From NCBI GenBank assembly GCA_019914995.1, contig CM034126.1:9925001-9989000 (forward strand): a DNA stretch of 64,000 bases, given 5' to 3'. The number at the start of each line of letters is the position of its first letter. Position 1 is the first letter of the stretch. The notes beneath the pieces are model-generated. The model was not told the DNA's origin and ran no database searches. It saw nothing but the letters and a program-made list of their open reading frames with translations. This stretch comes from Acanthochlamys bracteata. Its lineage: Eukaryota; Streptophyta; Magnoliopsida; Pandanales; Velloziaceae. The position numbers and the translations under genes are program-made. This document shows, in pieces, positions 9,799-20,526 of this stretch.

Positions 9799-11569
9799 CT
9801 ATTATATTAGTCCAACTTAGAATATTAGCAGCGTCGATAGATAGAGATAGAAGCTAATAAACCGCACATGAAGTCAAGCTATATTTGGGAGTGCTTTTCT
9901 TTGCCTTTTAGCCAGAAGAAAAACTAAACAGTAAAATAAGTATTTGGTAACGTCTGCTTATAGCCAAAATAAGTAGCTTATTTTGCTAAAAAAAACTATT
10001 GATTCGTTACTTTTGAAGAAAAGTAGCAGGAAGCTTTTCTCCAGGCAGTTGTGAATTATCCATTTCGCCCATCCATAGTTCACGAAATTTTAGTGTTTAT
10101 ATATCTCTAACCTCTCTCTTAACTCTCTCATTCTCTCATTTCTTTCACTCTCATCCGCTCGCTCTATCGCTCACTCTTGCCCTCCGACAAGCTGGATTTT
10201 CTCCCTCTCACTACTTCCCACTACTGAAAAATATTTCTTCATTCAAATTTCTCCTCTATTGTCCTGTCACTGTTTTCATCCTCGTATAGAATATGCTCAT
10301 CCTATTGTCGATCGCGAAAGCGCAAGGAATGTGAGGGTTTCACCGTCGGCTCCGATTGTCAAAAATCAACGATAGGGAAGGGTGGTTCTCTTCTTCTCCC
10401 TATAATATTTTTGCTCTTCTCCTCAATTTCAGCATTTCTTGCTGAATTGACGTCGCGGCTCAACAAAGCATACACCTACTACTACCGCACGCGATAGGCA
10501 CATAATCGGCGTCGATCTGCTGTATTTATGTTAGTATTCAATTTTGTTTACTATTTCCTTCTTTCTTTCTATTTTTAATCTTTTGTTTGTTTTAGTTCAA
10601 GATTTGGTGAAGTTCTGAATTTAGATTATTCGAGGATGGCAATGTGTTCGTAGGATTCTAGAATAGTTGGATTTATTCAGGGACGACGATGTGTTGGAAG
10701 GATTCTATAATGGTTTGGATTTGATTTCTCAGTTTAGGTGATTTGTTTTAAACTTTTAATGTTTTTATTAAACTGGTTCATTTGTTTTTCTTGTTGATTT
10801 GTTTTTTGTATTTACAATTTGTTTTTTAATTTTGTTGATTTGTTTTGATTTACGGTGTATTAGTTCAAATTTTTTTATGTATTGGTTTAATTTTTGTGAT
10901 GTATTGGTTTGATTTTTTTGTGTATCGATTTAAGTTTTTATGGTGTATTGATTTGATTTTATGGTATAATAGTTTGAATCATTCGGGCAAATAAATTGTT
11001 GAATGTGTAGTTGCCAAACTCGTAAAGCTTACAGTGATTTGGCCTTGTTTGTTCATGTTATAATTGGGAATCAAATTAAGCTAGGTGCTTTTCTTCATGC
11101 TCTGTCCGGAATGAGGCAATGATGAGGAAAAAAGTATTAGCATAATGTAGCATTTGTTAGACTCTTTTTATATTTATTCTTTCTGTTTGTACTGTCTCTT
11201 AGAGTAGACGAATGCAGTAGGATGGCTGGTAGCTATGTTAGGCGACAACCACTGCAGCTGTAACTACAGAAGGTAATGTAGAGAGCGAAAGAGCAGTGGA
11301 TGGTAAAGAACAGAATGTGTGGCATTTCTAAATCTAACTTTCTAACAAACGCGATGAGCCTTCTCGTTTCTTCATATAGCTGTTGAGTTGATGAAAAGAT
11401 TGTTTTGATTGTTTTTGTTGTAATGAATAATGTAGTCAATTAATCAGTATAACCTTTGTGAATGAAATGTAACCAGTATAGTTTAAAAAGAATGTACATA
11501 TGTACCTATGGAAATATTTTAATCTATATGTTGCTGCTTATTTATTCAAAGAAGCTAACAGTGTAATCT
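9799..11569. other. Gene-free AT-rich stretch
   Basis: No convincing gene. 9890-10050 looks like a MITE edge (long runs of A/T and palindromic ttattttgctaaaa). 10080-10240 is a CT-rich stretch resembling a 5' leader. 10740-10990 is a T-rich region with repeated words of the form ggtgtattggtttgat. I recognise no protein domain in any frame. Confidence 0.5.
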
Positions 11570-13597
11570 TGTTGGAACTCCAAGATTGATTTTGATGATA
11601 ACAATGATTAAAAATTATAATTTATAAATTAGAGTGAAATAATAATTGGAATCAAGTTCTGCAGAAATTTATTAAACATGTATATCCCACATTCAGAAGA
11701 TAACAAGTCAGCATCTTAGCTACTGATTGTATAAGATTTTTTTTATAGCATACAAAACAGAGGATCCCTCAGCGACCAAACAGCCAGCTGACTAATTACT
11801 GCTACATGGATAAAATAGAGAATCGCAAACAGAGCATCTCGAATAGAGAATAGTAGAAAATAGAGTATCGCCAAAAGAGAAGAACAGAAAACAGAAAACT
11901 CGATAGCTGGCTACTTCGCTGCTGCTCGCTGGACAGAGAAGAATCCGAAAATCGTGATAATTATTCACTTTTCATAAGTAATTTCAAGTATGACGTCAAT
12001 TCTATTTGAACTTCAACTTTTCATCATAGATAGACCAACATTCACACTATAAGATTGACCGGATAACACATCAAATAATGATAAACATAAATTTGAAAAA
12101 ATCGTTCAATGATAGATGAAAATTCAGTAAACAGAGAGTAGAATCAGACATTGATGGAACAACATTTCAGATGAAATTCAATCAAGAATTCGTCATCCAT
12201 TTGAAGCAAAATCTTGAAGACTTACTGATGAACATATCAGTTACAAGTCATATTAAGAATCATAAAAAATCACAACAAGAAAAGACAAAGAATATAGTGT
12301 AATGTATCATCAGAATCATATCTTGCTGACAATACAGAATCGTTTCAACATGCAGATTTCGATTTTTCTCAAAAAAGAAATCACGAATTTAATTATAATG
12401 TGATATCATTCAAAAAATTTACTATCTTATTACTATTATAGAACTGGGCTATATTGAGCAACTATACTCTTGAAGAACAAGTTCAAATATACAGATTGCT
12501 AGATGGTAATGAAAATCCACTGAACATAATAAGAAGCAACGAAGGAGAGATTACAGAGTCACGCTATTGGAGTCCACCTCACTTGAAGCAGTCAACTATC
12601 AAAAAACAGCAAATCAAGAGAAGCCAACTCAGCTAGAGAAATTTGAAAAATACAACTCAGCTGAAATAACTCAAAACTGCAGGCGGGAGTTTTTGAATTG
12701 CTTTCTTCGGTGCATTTAATGCTGATGAAAGATTTACTCCAGTTTAGCCAAAAGAAATATTGAGGGAGCTGATTGATCGCTGACCACAATCTTCATCTCT
12801 ACCTTAGAGATCTACCGCTACACACCAACGAAAATATTTTTCTAACGGGAAGAACCACCTACCTGTAAGAATAGAAAATTCTATAACAAAAGAAGATAAA
12901 GAACAGAGAGAGACAGAGGAGATAATGAGCAAAAAATTCAGAAATAAACTTACACTACATCGATTCAATTTCTCAAATAAAAAAATTGCTCTTACTGCCA
13001 ATCACTTAAAGAGTATTATCTTCAGAAGCAACAAGTTTGATCATCTCAACAGAAAACTTTAAATTAATTTATTTACTTTTAAATTGATTCTGTGCCTAAC
13101 CATGCTCTTTTAGCTTTCTTTGTAAACTTATGATAGAAGTGCTTGGTGCACTTGGTAAAGAAGCTCGGTTGGAGCTTGGTGAAAGTTTTTAAATTTTGTA
13201 ATAAAGTTAGCACATCAGTCAGAGGGATAGTGGTGTCCAGTAGGCTGTGAATGGTTGTTTTGGTGAAAAAACTCTTTAAAAGTAAGTGTGCTTGATGAAA
13301 CACTTTGCTCTTCATGTATGTGTAGCTTATTAAAAATTTAGTAAAACTTTAGTTTTTGTGATAAAGCACCCGTAGATGTAGACAAAAAGATTTGCCGAAC
13401 CACGTAAAATATTCTAAATGCTTTTTTGTTTACTTAAATCGCTATATACTCTAACCTTCTTGTTTTACATGATATAAACTTACTCACAGCCAGCTACAAA
13501 TCTGTTGTCTGTAATAACATTTGTTTTACGAAAAATATTTATTTATCAAATAAATTCATCCCTCCCCTCTTAAGTTGATCTTATAGGAGATTTAACA
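11570..13597 (-). repeat. Long solo LTR, family member 1
   Basis: 2,028 bases bounded by TGTTGGAACTCC and TTTAACA (plus strand) and flanked by the 5-bp duplication AATCT (11565-11569 and 13598-13602). Read on the minus strand it starts TGTTAAATC, continues with a GGGAGGGATGAATT word, and carries the family signature ACGTGGTTCGGCAAA near 13390. It shares these landmarks in the same order with 41841-43468, 52904-53932 and 63617-64000. It has no internal coding domains, so it is a solo LTR or a non-coding element. Confidence 0.85.
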
Positions 13598-13618
13598 AAT
13601 CTAGCTTAATGTAAAAAC

Positions 13619-14390
13619 CATAGTTGTAAGAACCGGACCGAACATCGAACCGAAAAATTGTTCGGGTCATGGTTCTTGGGTCGAACCGTTGGGTCAATCA
13701 ATCGAACCGTCGAGTTAATAATATTAAAGTATTTTTAATTAAAAATAATAGTAATTACAGTAAAAAATTTATTGCCAATAATATTACTAATAATAATAGC
13801 AATAGTAATCATAGAAAAAAATTAAAATATTTTAATTATAGCATTACTATCAACAACAACAGTAATAATAATCACAGCGAAAATTAAAGTATTGCCACCA
13901 TCAATAATAATAATAACAACTAAAATTTATAATAAGAAATAGTTAAATAAATTAGGAGATTAGAAAAAAATAAAATCAAATAGATAAATCATAAAAGAGA
14001 TATAACAAATTTTTTTAGGTATACATATTTGATTCTAAATATTTTACAATATAAAAATTTAAAAATCACTAATAATTGATATTTACAAATAAAACATAAA
14101 CAATTATATTTTTGCATTATCACATCCAAATACAAAATTTAAACTACATATCATTTTTCAATATAGAACTATTAATAATTATTTTTTATTAAATATATCA
14201 TCAATTTAAAATTTTTTAATTAATTTTTAAAATTTTTTTTAATTAATTTTAAAAAAAAATTAATCCGGTTGACCCGGGCGGGCGGGTCGGAACGGGTCGA
14301 ACGGGTCAAAAGCGGATCGATTACATAAACGATCTTTTTACAAACCGGACCGGTTTACCGTCCGAATCGGTACGGATCTGCTAACTATGA
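13619..14390. mobile_element. TIR element rich in GGTCGAACCG-type words
   Basis: The ends are imperfect inverted repeats (CATAGTTGTAAGAACCGGACCG at the left, with the right end reading CGGTACGGATCTGCTAACTATG). The word TAAAAAC flanks both sides (13612-13618 and 14391-14397). GC-rich terminal blocks enclose an AT-rich core with no coding potential, the shape of a MITE. The superfamily is uncertain because the duplication length is not clean. Confidence 0.6.
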
Positions 14391-14397
14391 TAAAAAC

Positions 14398-15354
14398 AGT
14401 GGATGTATGAATGAAATATATTTATTGTATACTATATCTTTTGATTTGAGCAATTTGTAAGAGTTGTATGAACCGTAAAGCTTTCCATAAGTGTTGTTAA
14501 ATTGTATAATTTTGTTAAAGTATATGAGCTATATGTTTTTGTTTCTATATGACATAATTGTATTGTTTTTGTGTCAGTTATAACTAATATTATAATTATT
14601 TAGAAAAAATGGGCTTCCATTTTCAAATTTGTTAAATATTTTCTATTTTTTAGATATTTTTCTTCTTTATATTTTCTTTTTTTTCCTTTCTTTGTTTGTC
14701 TTCGCTATACGTATTACTGTAATAAAAATCTCATGCCAAAAACAGATGTATTGAAATGCCACGGTGCATATGATACTACAATATCACAAAAATATGCCAT
14801 CATTTTTGTCATTACTGTAGTATTTATTCATTCCTGTCAACTTATTATTTAACTATTAACTATTATTATATTAAATAAATTTTATTTAAATATATTATTA
14901 ATTAATAATAATAATAATATAGTAATAATAATATACGAATAAGTTTATAATTATTAATAAATAATATTAAATTAAAATATATTATAATGTTAATTTTAAA
15001 AAAATCAGATAATACATAAAAATAAATTTAAAATTCTAATAATATATTTTTTATTATATTTAAGAATATTTTAGTCATTATATATTTCATTTACTTATAA
15101 GCCTATGCTAATCATATTTTAAAGTTTTTATAAAAAAAATTTAAACAGTAAACTTTATTCAAATATAATTTAAAAAAAATAATTTTTTAGTCAAAAGTTA
15201 AATAATCATTTTTTTCAGTAAAATTATATAAACAGCCGCATTCACTCAAAAACTCTACATTTAAAATTTAACCAATCATGATCTCAGTCGCACAGCTTGG
15301 TAAAAAATGTATCCACTTGACCGTTTGTTTAGTGGACACTCCCATTTGGCTTAA
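14398..15354. other. Gene-free, very AT-rich stretch
   Basis: Mostly runs of A/T with (AAT)n-like words around 14880-14950. I see no gene, no clear terminal repeats and no target duplication. Confidence 0.5.
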
Positions 15355-15360
15355 TTAAAG

Positions 15361-15773
15361 CCTATTTTTCCCCAAACGTAAACGTGTCACCGAGAACACT
15401 ACTAATCCCAACTTGGCGAGTTCGGGTACCCGTGGAGGCAACGATGCTTGCGAAAACATCCGGCGGGCCGTTGCCGAAAGCAAGTAACACCAGCAAAAGC
15501 AGGGAAAAGATTCAACACCCTTGACAGACCTTCTAGAGAAGAACGAAAGTATTGCGAAGCAGTGTTGCCCAATAGATAGAACAGGATTAGAAGCCACGAG
15601 GAAAGAAGGAAGTAACCAACAACAGGGGTATCTCCACAAATGCAATAGAAGATGTAGAGATAATCGATGTAGCTTTGAGGAACAGAAGGGTTGTTAGAAA
15701 TTACGTAATTACACTTTGAATTGTTGTCTACAAGCTTCTGAAATCCATCACAAACCCTTCTTCCTCCTTCCAT
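15361..15773 (-). pseudogene. Fragment of a cation/calcium exchanger (CCX) gene
   Basis: The frame from 15773 reads a CCX-family N-terminal half-domain: CNYVISNNPSVPQ, YLYIFYC, then LILFYLLGNTASQYFRSSLE and LFPAFAGVT. The conserved text continues in another frame as AFGNGPPDVFASIVASTGTR, then GISSVLGDTF, so a small deletion has shifted the frame near 15490. Full CCX proteins are several hundred residues with many membrane helices, and only about 135 residues remain. The fragment ends abruptly into AT-rich sequence on both sides. It is a dead fragment, possibly carried here by the same rearrangements that shaped the laccase cluster. Family recognition is firm; the origin is inference. Confidence 0.82.
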
Positions 15774-16464
15774 GTGTATTGAATTCTAATCAATTGCTTG
15801 TAGAGAAAAAAAAGAAGAAGAAGAAGAGTCTCAAATTGAACCCCAATAAAGATCAATGATCGTCAGTGATATACTACACAAGAGAAGAAGCCCAATGAAA
15901 TGTTAGTAACATCAATTTTAATTTTATAAAATTCAATTTTTTTTTGGCAAGTTTTTTGAACCGTATGCACCCAAAGATGCACGTACGGATCCTAAGAGAA
16001 CCAATTTTGCCTAATCAACCGACTTTATCGAGAAAGATTACTAACTAAAACACACTTCTAACTCAATTCCACGGAACAAGTATGGCGTTAGCGAAGTATC
16101 ATTACTGTTGGTTCAGTAAAGCAAAAAAAAAAAAAAAGAAAACCAAAACATTAATGTAGCCAGTCAATCATATCCAGAATATATTAACTGGTTATTAAGA
16201 TATTAATGCAGAATACCTAACATTTTATTTCTAATTGTGAAATAATAACATGAATGCAGTTAAATGTAGAATATCAGTTATCATTATCCATTCCTGAAGC
16301 AGACCAAAAAATCATTTCTCACAACATAAACAAACAACTGAAACGAGTTAAACGTGGAATTATCTCACAAAGGAAATTGACTGTGATATGAAAACATGAA
16401 CATACATATACATCAACAGAGTCTCAAATTAAGAGTCTGCTTCTAAATTTCATAATAAAAATAA
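15774..16464. other. Gene-free spacer before the inverted laccase copy
   Basis: AT-rich, with an A-rich run at 16120-16140. No domain, repeat boundary or RNA gene is recognised. Confidence 0.5.
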
Positions 16465-18105
16465 ATTAATGAATAAATACATATTGAAAGAATATTAAAA
16501 AAATGAAAGAATAAATAAATCAATTATGAACACATCGATGAAGATCTTCCTGAACAAACTCTCAGCACGTAGGCATATTTGGTGGTGGTGGCAGCATGGA
16601 CGTCTGCGGTGTTGGCCCATTCTTCACTATGAACACCATGTTCATTCCCCAGCTCACATGTATATCGAGATGACAGTGCATGAACCACACGCCGGGGTTC
16701 AGAGTTCGAAACCTGATCGCTGTCCAACCCCTCAGGGGAACGCCGACTGTGTTCTCGTAGGGTGGGTCTACGAGATTGTAATTTGCTGGATCTGTGTTTT
16801 CGTTGAAGTTTCCGAAACCCCGCCCTACAACATAAAAGCTATGCCCGTGCAAATGGATAGGGTGATTCTCTGCTACGACTAAATTCGTGCCTTGCAACAC
16901 GATCTCGACGGTGGTGTTGTAGTCCAATACCTTCACCTCAGTCGCCTTCCTAGGAAAAATTAAGGCCTGATTTAAGTCGTCGACGCCGGTGTAGTCGAAT
17001 GGAAATGTCGGCCTATCCGGGACGTTCTCTCCGTAGACTCCACTGATGTTGTTATAGTATGCTTGTAGCACAGAGATCGACGGCGTTTGGAAGCTGATGT
17101 TGCTCAAACTGGCCGACAGCCGTTGGCCTAATGGGCCAAGACACGGGCCAGAGGACGAGTTTCCGCACTGTTCCAAATTCACCGACACCGGTATTATAAT
17201 CCGCTTGTCAACAGTCTGAGGAACGAATGCGGGATGGGCGATGCTGTTCAAGCTACGGAGACCATCAGTGAAAGCAGTCGACGCGGTAGTGTCGTTGTAC
17301 GCCGGAAGGAAAGGTAGCACCGGAAGGCTGGTGTGGCGATTGATTGTTTTCGGTGTGACATACTCAACGATGGTTGTCGTAGTTGATTGATCGAATTCAG
17401 CGCCCTCCGCAGTGAAGTAGGACTTAGCAGCCATATAGTATCTGTATATATGAGATAAATGCTTGTTAGGTCATTTCAACCGGTAACAAGTTAACTCCCT
17501 ATGTTAAGGAAAATATCATAATTAAGATGATAATTATATGTATGCGTACCGTTTAAAAGGCGAAGCGTTGGCGTGGAGGAGAATTGTCATGGTTTGGCCG
17601 GGAGTAATCATGATGTAGTCGACGGTGTAGGGTTTAGTGTAAGCAGCATCTGTACCAACGACGGTGAGTTTATGACCGGCAACGGCGAAGAAGAGCTCGT
17701 TGTTAACGGCTGCATTAATCTTCAAGTAATCTTAAAATAACCAATGTATGCGGCCAAGTATAATCTAAGATATAGATATATCGGCCAAATATGCACCTCT
17801 AATGCAGTAAACACTACAAACAGAAATGATTAACACTGACCAAACTATATATTAGCGACCGTTCACGGTGATCTATACATGTAGCAGGCTAGCTTTTATT
17901 CAAAAGTCAAAATTGTTAAAGACCCAAAATTTGCCAAACAAGTTGATGATGGCCAGAAATATGCTTTTGACTTCACGCATGTGGTTTCTAGCTAGTTCTT
18001 CTGGTGATTATATTATGATTGATATTTTTGATGATTACGAGCTAGCTAATTGAATTGGTAAACTGGTTAGACTGAAAACACGCAAGCTACTTAACTGTTG
18101 TATTT
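16465..18105 (-). repeat. Inverted duplicate block of the LAC-A unit
   Basis: Reverse-complement homology to two separate parts of the LAC-A unit: 1-388 (now 17716-18105) and 1869 to about 3120 (now 16465-17720). The intervening ~1.48 kb is missing, including the promoter, exon 1, intron 1 and most of exon 2. Homology on the left fades about 95 bases beyond the stop codon, and on the right it is cut by the window edge of its partner. Confidence 0.93.
16562..17715 (-). pseudogene. Inverted, 5'-truncated laccase pseudogene
   Basis: Minus-strand remnant holding the last ~165 bases of exon 2 (about 17551-17715), the intact second intron and all of exon 3 (16562-17441). Exon 3 remains an open frame ending in the same PPPPNMPTC tail, with copper motifs HPIHLHGH and HCHLDIH. 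It differs from LAC-A exon 3 by only about six bases. It lacks the signal peptide and the first two copper motifs, so it cannot encode a working laccase. It keeps the ten residues that LAC-B has lost. It lies about 900 bases from LAC-B in opposite orientation, so plus-strand read-through would produce laccase antisense RNA. Confidence 0.93.
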
Positions 18106-18194
18106 TAATTATTATGGACCAAAATAAGAACGAAGTTTGAAATATCGCACGGTGCTATGTATAGATAGAAGAAGAAAAAGGAAGTAGTAACATT

Positions 18195-18596
18195 TTCATG
18201 CATGGATCAACCCCGCGTAGTCGATATCAGATGCATTGACTTATAAAATAGTATTGAATTCAAAACCGTTATTCCTGTCGTCAAACAGAAACAAAAAATC
18301 CAAGTACGAAAATACTTTGTGAAAAATTCATAATTTTTGACCCCGTGTGCCATTTGAAGTCGTCGTCGTCTTTCCATTAATTGGCAGCTGGAAGCTCTCT
18401 GCCTATATATAGAACCCGCAAACTCCTCCGGAAACCATTCATCCATCAAACCAAACAACACTCGAAGCAAACAGCATTCAGAAGTCTTCTTCTTGTTTTC
18501 ATAGAGTGTAGATTGCTAGCTAGCCTTTCTTGTTGCTTGAGGACAAATATACATATAAGAGAAGAAGAAGTGTCCCAGCAGGTGAACGTTTCGCTG
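18195..18596 (+). promoter_or_regulatory. LAC-B proximal promoter and 5' leader
   Basis: A TATA box (tatatatag, 18404-18412) lies about 190 bases before the LAC-B ATG. The region is similar to, but clearly diverged from, the LAC-A promoter. It is immediately head to head with the upstream arm of the inverted copy (ending at 18105), leaving under 100 bases between the two homologous upstream blocks. The leader remains open in frame with the ATG, but the TATA box lies inside that open stretch, so the start at 18597 is preferred. Confidence 0.7.
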
Positions 18597-20526
18597 ATGA
18601 AGGTTGTAGGTTTAGTTCTGCTTTGCGCCTTTCTCGTGGCTGCTACTCCGGCATGGGCTAAGAACCGCTACTACGATTTCATTGTAAGTGAACAATACGA
18701 TAGATCAGCTAGATAGCTTCTCTTTGCTTGCATTGGTTCCTGCTCAAGCTTGCTGCTACTTAATTTTCAGAAAGAAACATTTGAACTGACTGAATTTCTC
18801 AATCTCTTGCATGAATTTGCAGATCAAGGAAGACAACTACACACGTCTATGCGAGACCAAGACCATCTTGACAGTCAACGGACAGTTCCCTGGACCAACC
18901 ATTAAGGCTCGCCAAGGAGACGTCGTATTCGTCAAGGTTCGCAACCAAGGAGGAAAGAACATAACCCTCCATTGGCATGGAATCGACCAGCCCAGAAATC
19001 CATGGTCCGATGGGCCGGAGTACATCACACAATGTCCGATTAGGAGCGGCGGAGAAATGACGTACCGCATCCAAATCACTGAGGAGATAGGCACCGTTTG
19101 GTGGCATGCACATAGCGAGTGGGATCGTGCTACTGTTCACGGCGCCATCGCCATCTATCCTAAGATTGGAGAGCATTACCCCTTTTCCAAGCCTGACAAG
19201 GAGGTCCCTATTATATTAGGCCAGTGGTGGAAGACTGACGTACGAGAGGTAGTTGATCAAGCCATGCGCACCGGAGCTGGTCCACAACCATCCCATGCTT
19301 ACACAATAAACGGTCAACCTGGTGACCTATACAACTGCTCCAAACCAGATACGTTCAAGCTTCAAGTGGAGCAAGGAAAGACGTACTTGTTGAGAGTGAT
19401 TAATGCAGCCGTTAACAACGAGCTCTTCTTCGCCGTTGCCGGTCACAAACTCACCGTCGTTGGTACAGATGCTGCTTACACTAAACCCTACACCGTCGAC
19501 TACATCATGATTACTCCCGGCCAAACCATGACAATTCTCCTCAACGCCAACGCTTCGCCTTTTAAACGGTACGCATACATATAATTATCATCTTAATTAT
19601 GATATTTTCCTTAACATAGGGAGTTAACTTGTTACCGGTGGAAATGACCTAACAAGCATTTATCTCATATATACAGATACTATATGGCTGCTAAGTCCTA
19701 CTTCACTGCGGAGGGCGCTGAATTCGATCAATCAACTACGACAGCCATCGTTGAGTATGTCACACCGAAAACAATCAAACGCGACACCAGCCTTCCGGTG
19801 CTCCCTTTCCTTCCGGCGTACAACGACACTACCGCGTCGACTGCTTTCACTGATGGTCTCCGTAGCTTGAACAGCATCGCCCATCCCGCATTCGTTCCTC
19901 AGACTGTTGACAAGCGGATTATAATACCGGTGTCGGTGAATTTGGAACAGTGCGGAAACTCGTCCTCTGGCCCGTGTCTTGGCCCATTAGGCCAACGGCT
20001 GTCGGCCAGTTTGAGCAACATCAGCTTCCAAACGCCGTCGATCTCTGTGCTACAAGCATACTATAACAACATCAGTGGAGTCTACGGAGAGAACGTCCCG
20101 GATAGGCCGACATTTCCATTCGACTACACTGGCGTCGACGACTTAAATCAGGCCTTAATTTTTCCTGGGAAGGCGACTGAGGTGAAGGTATTGGACTACA
20201 ACACCACCGTCGAGATCGTGTTGCAAGGCACGAATTTAGTCGTAGCAGAGAATCACCCTATCCATTTGCACGGGCATAGCTTTTATGTTGTAGGGCGGGG
20301 TTTCGGAAACTTCAACGAAGACCCACCGTACGAGAACACAGTCGGCGTTCCCCTGAGGGGTTGGACAGCGATCAGGTTTCGAACTCTGAACCCCGGCGTG
20401 TGGTTCATGCACTGTCATCTCGATATACATGTGAGCTGGGGAATGAACATGGTGTTCATAGTGAAGAATGGGCCAACACCGCAGACGTCCATGCTGCCAC
20501 CACCACCAAATATGCCTACGTGCTGA
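18597..20526 (+). CDS. LAC: Laccase, copy B (LAC-B)
   Basis: Secreted multicopper oxidase, paralogue of LAC-A. Exons 18597-18683, 18823-19568 and 19677-20526 encode 560 residues, with the same intron positions and phases as LAC-A. The signal peptide is MKVVGLVLLCAFL...AWA, and all four copper motifs are intact. Relative to LAC-A it has a 30-base in-frame deletion removing residues 493-502 (NTDPANYNLV). This stretch lies between the third and fourth copper motifs and is conserved across plant laccases. It also has two other visible amino-acid changes late in the protein (His to Asn before the second intron, Arg to Gly in exon 3). Exon 1, intron 1 and the promoter are clearly more diverged from LAC-A than the rest. 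Whether the enzyme folds is uncertain. Confidence 0.93.
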
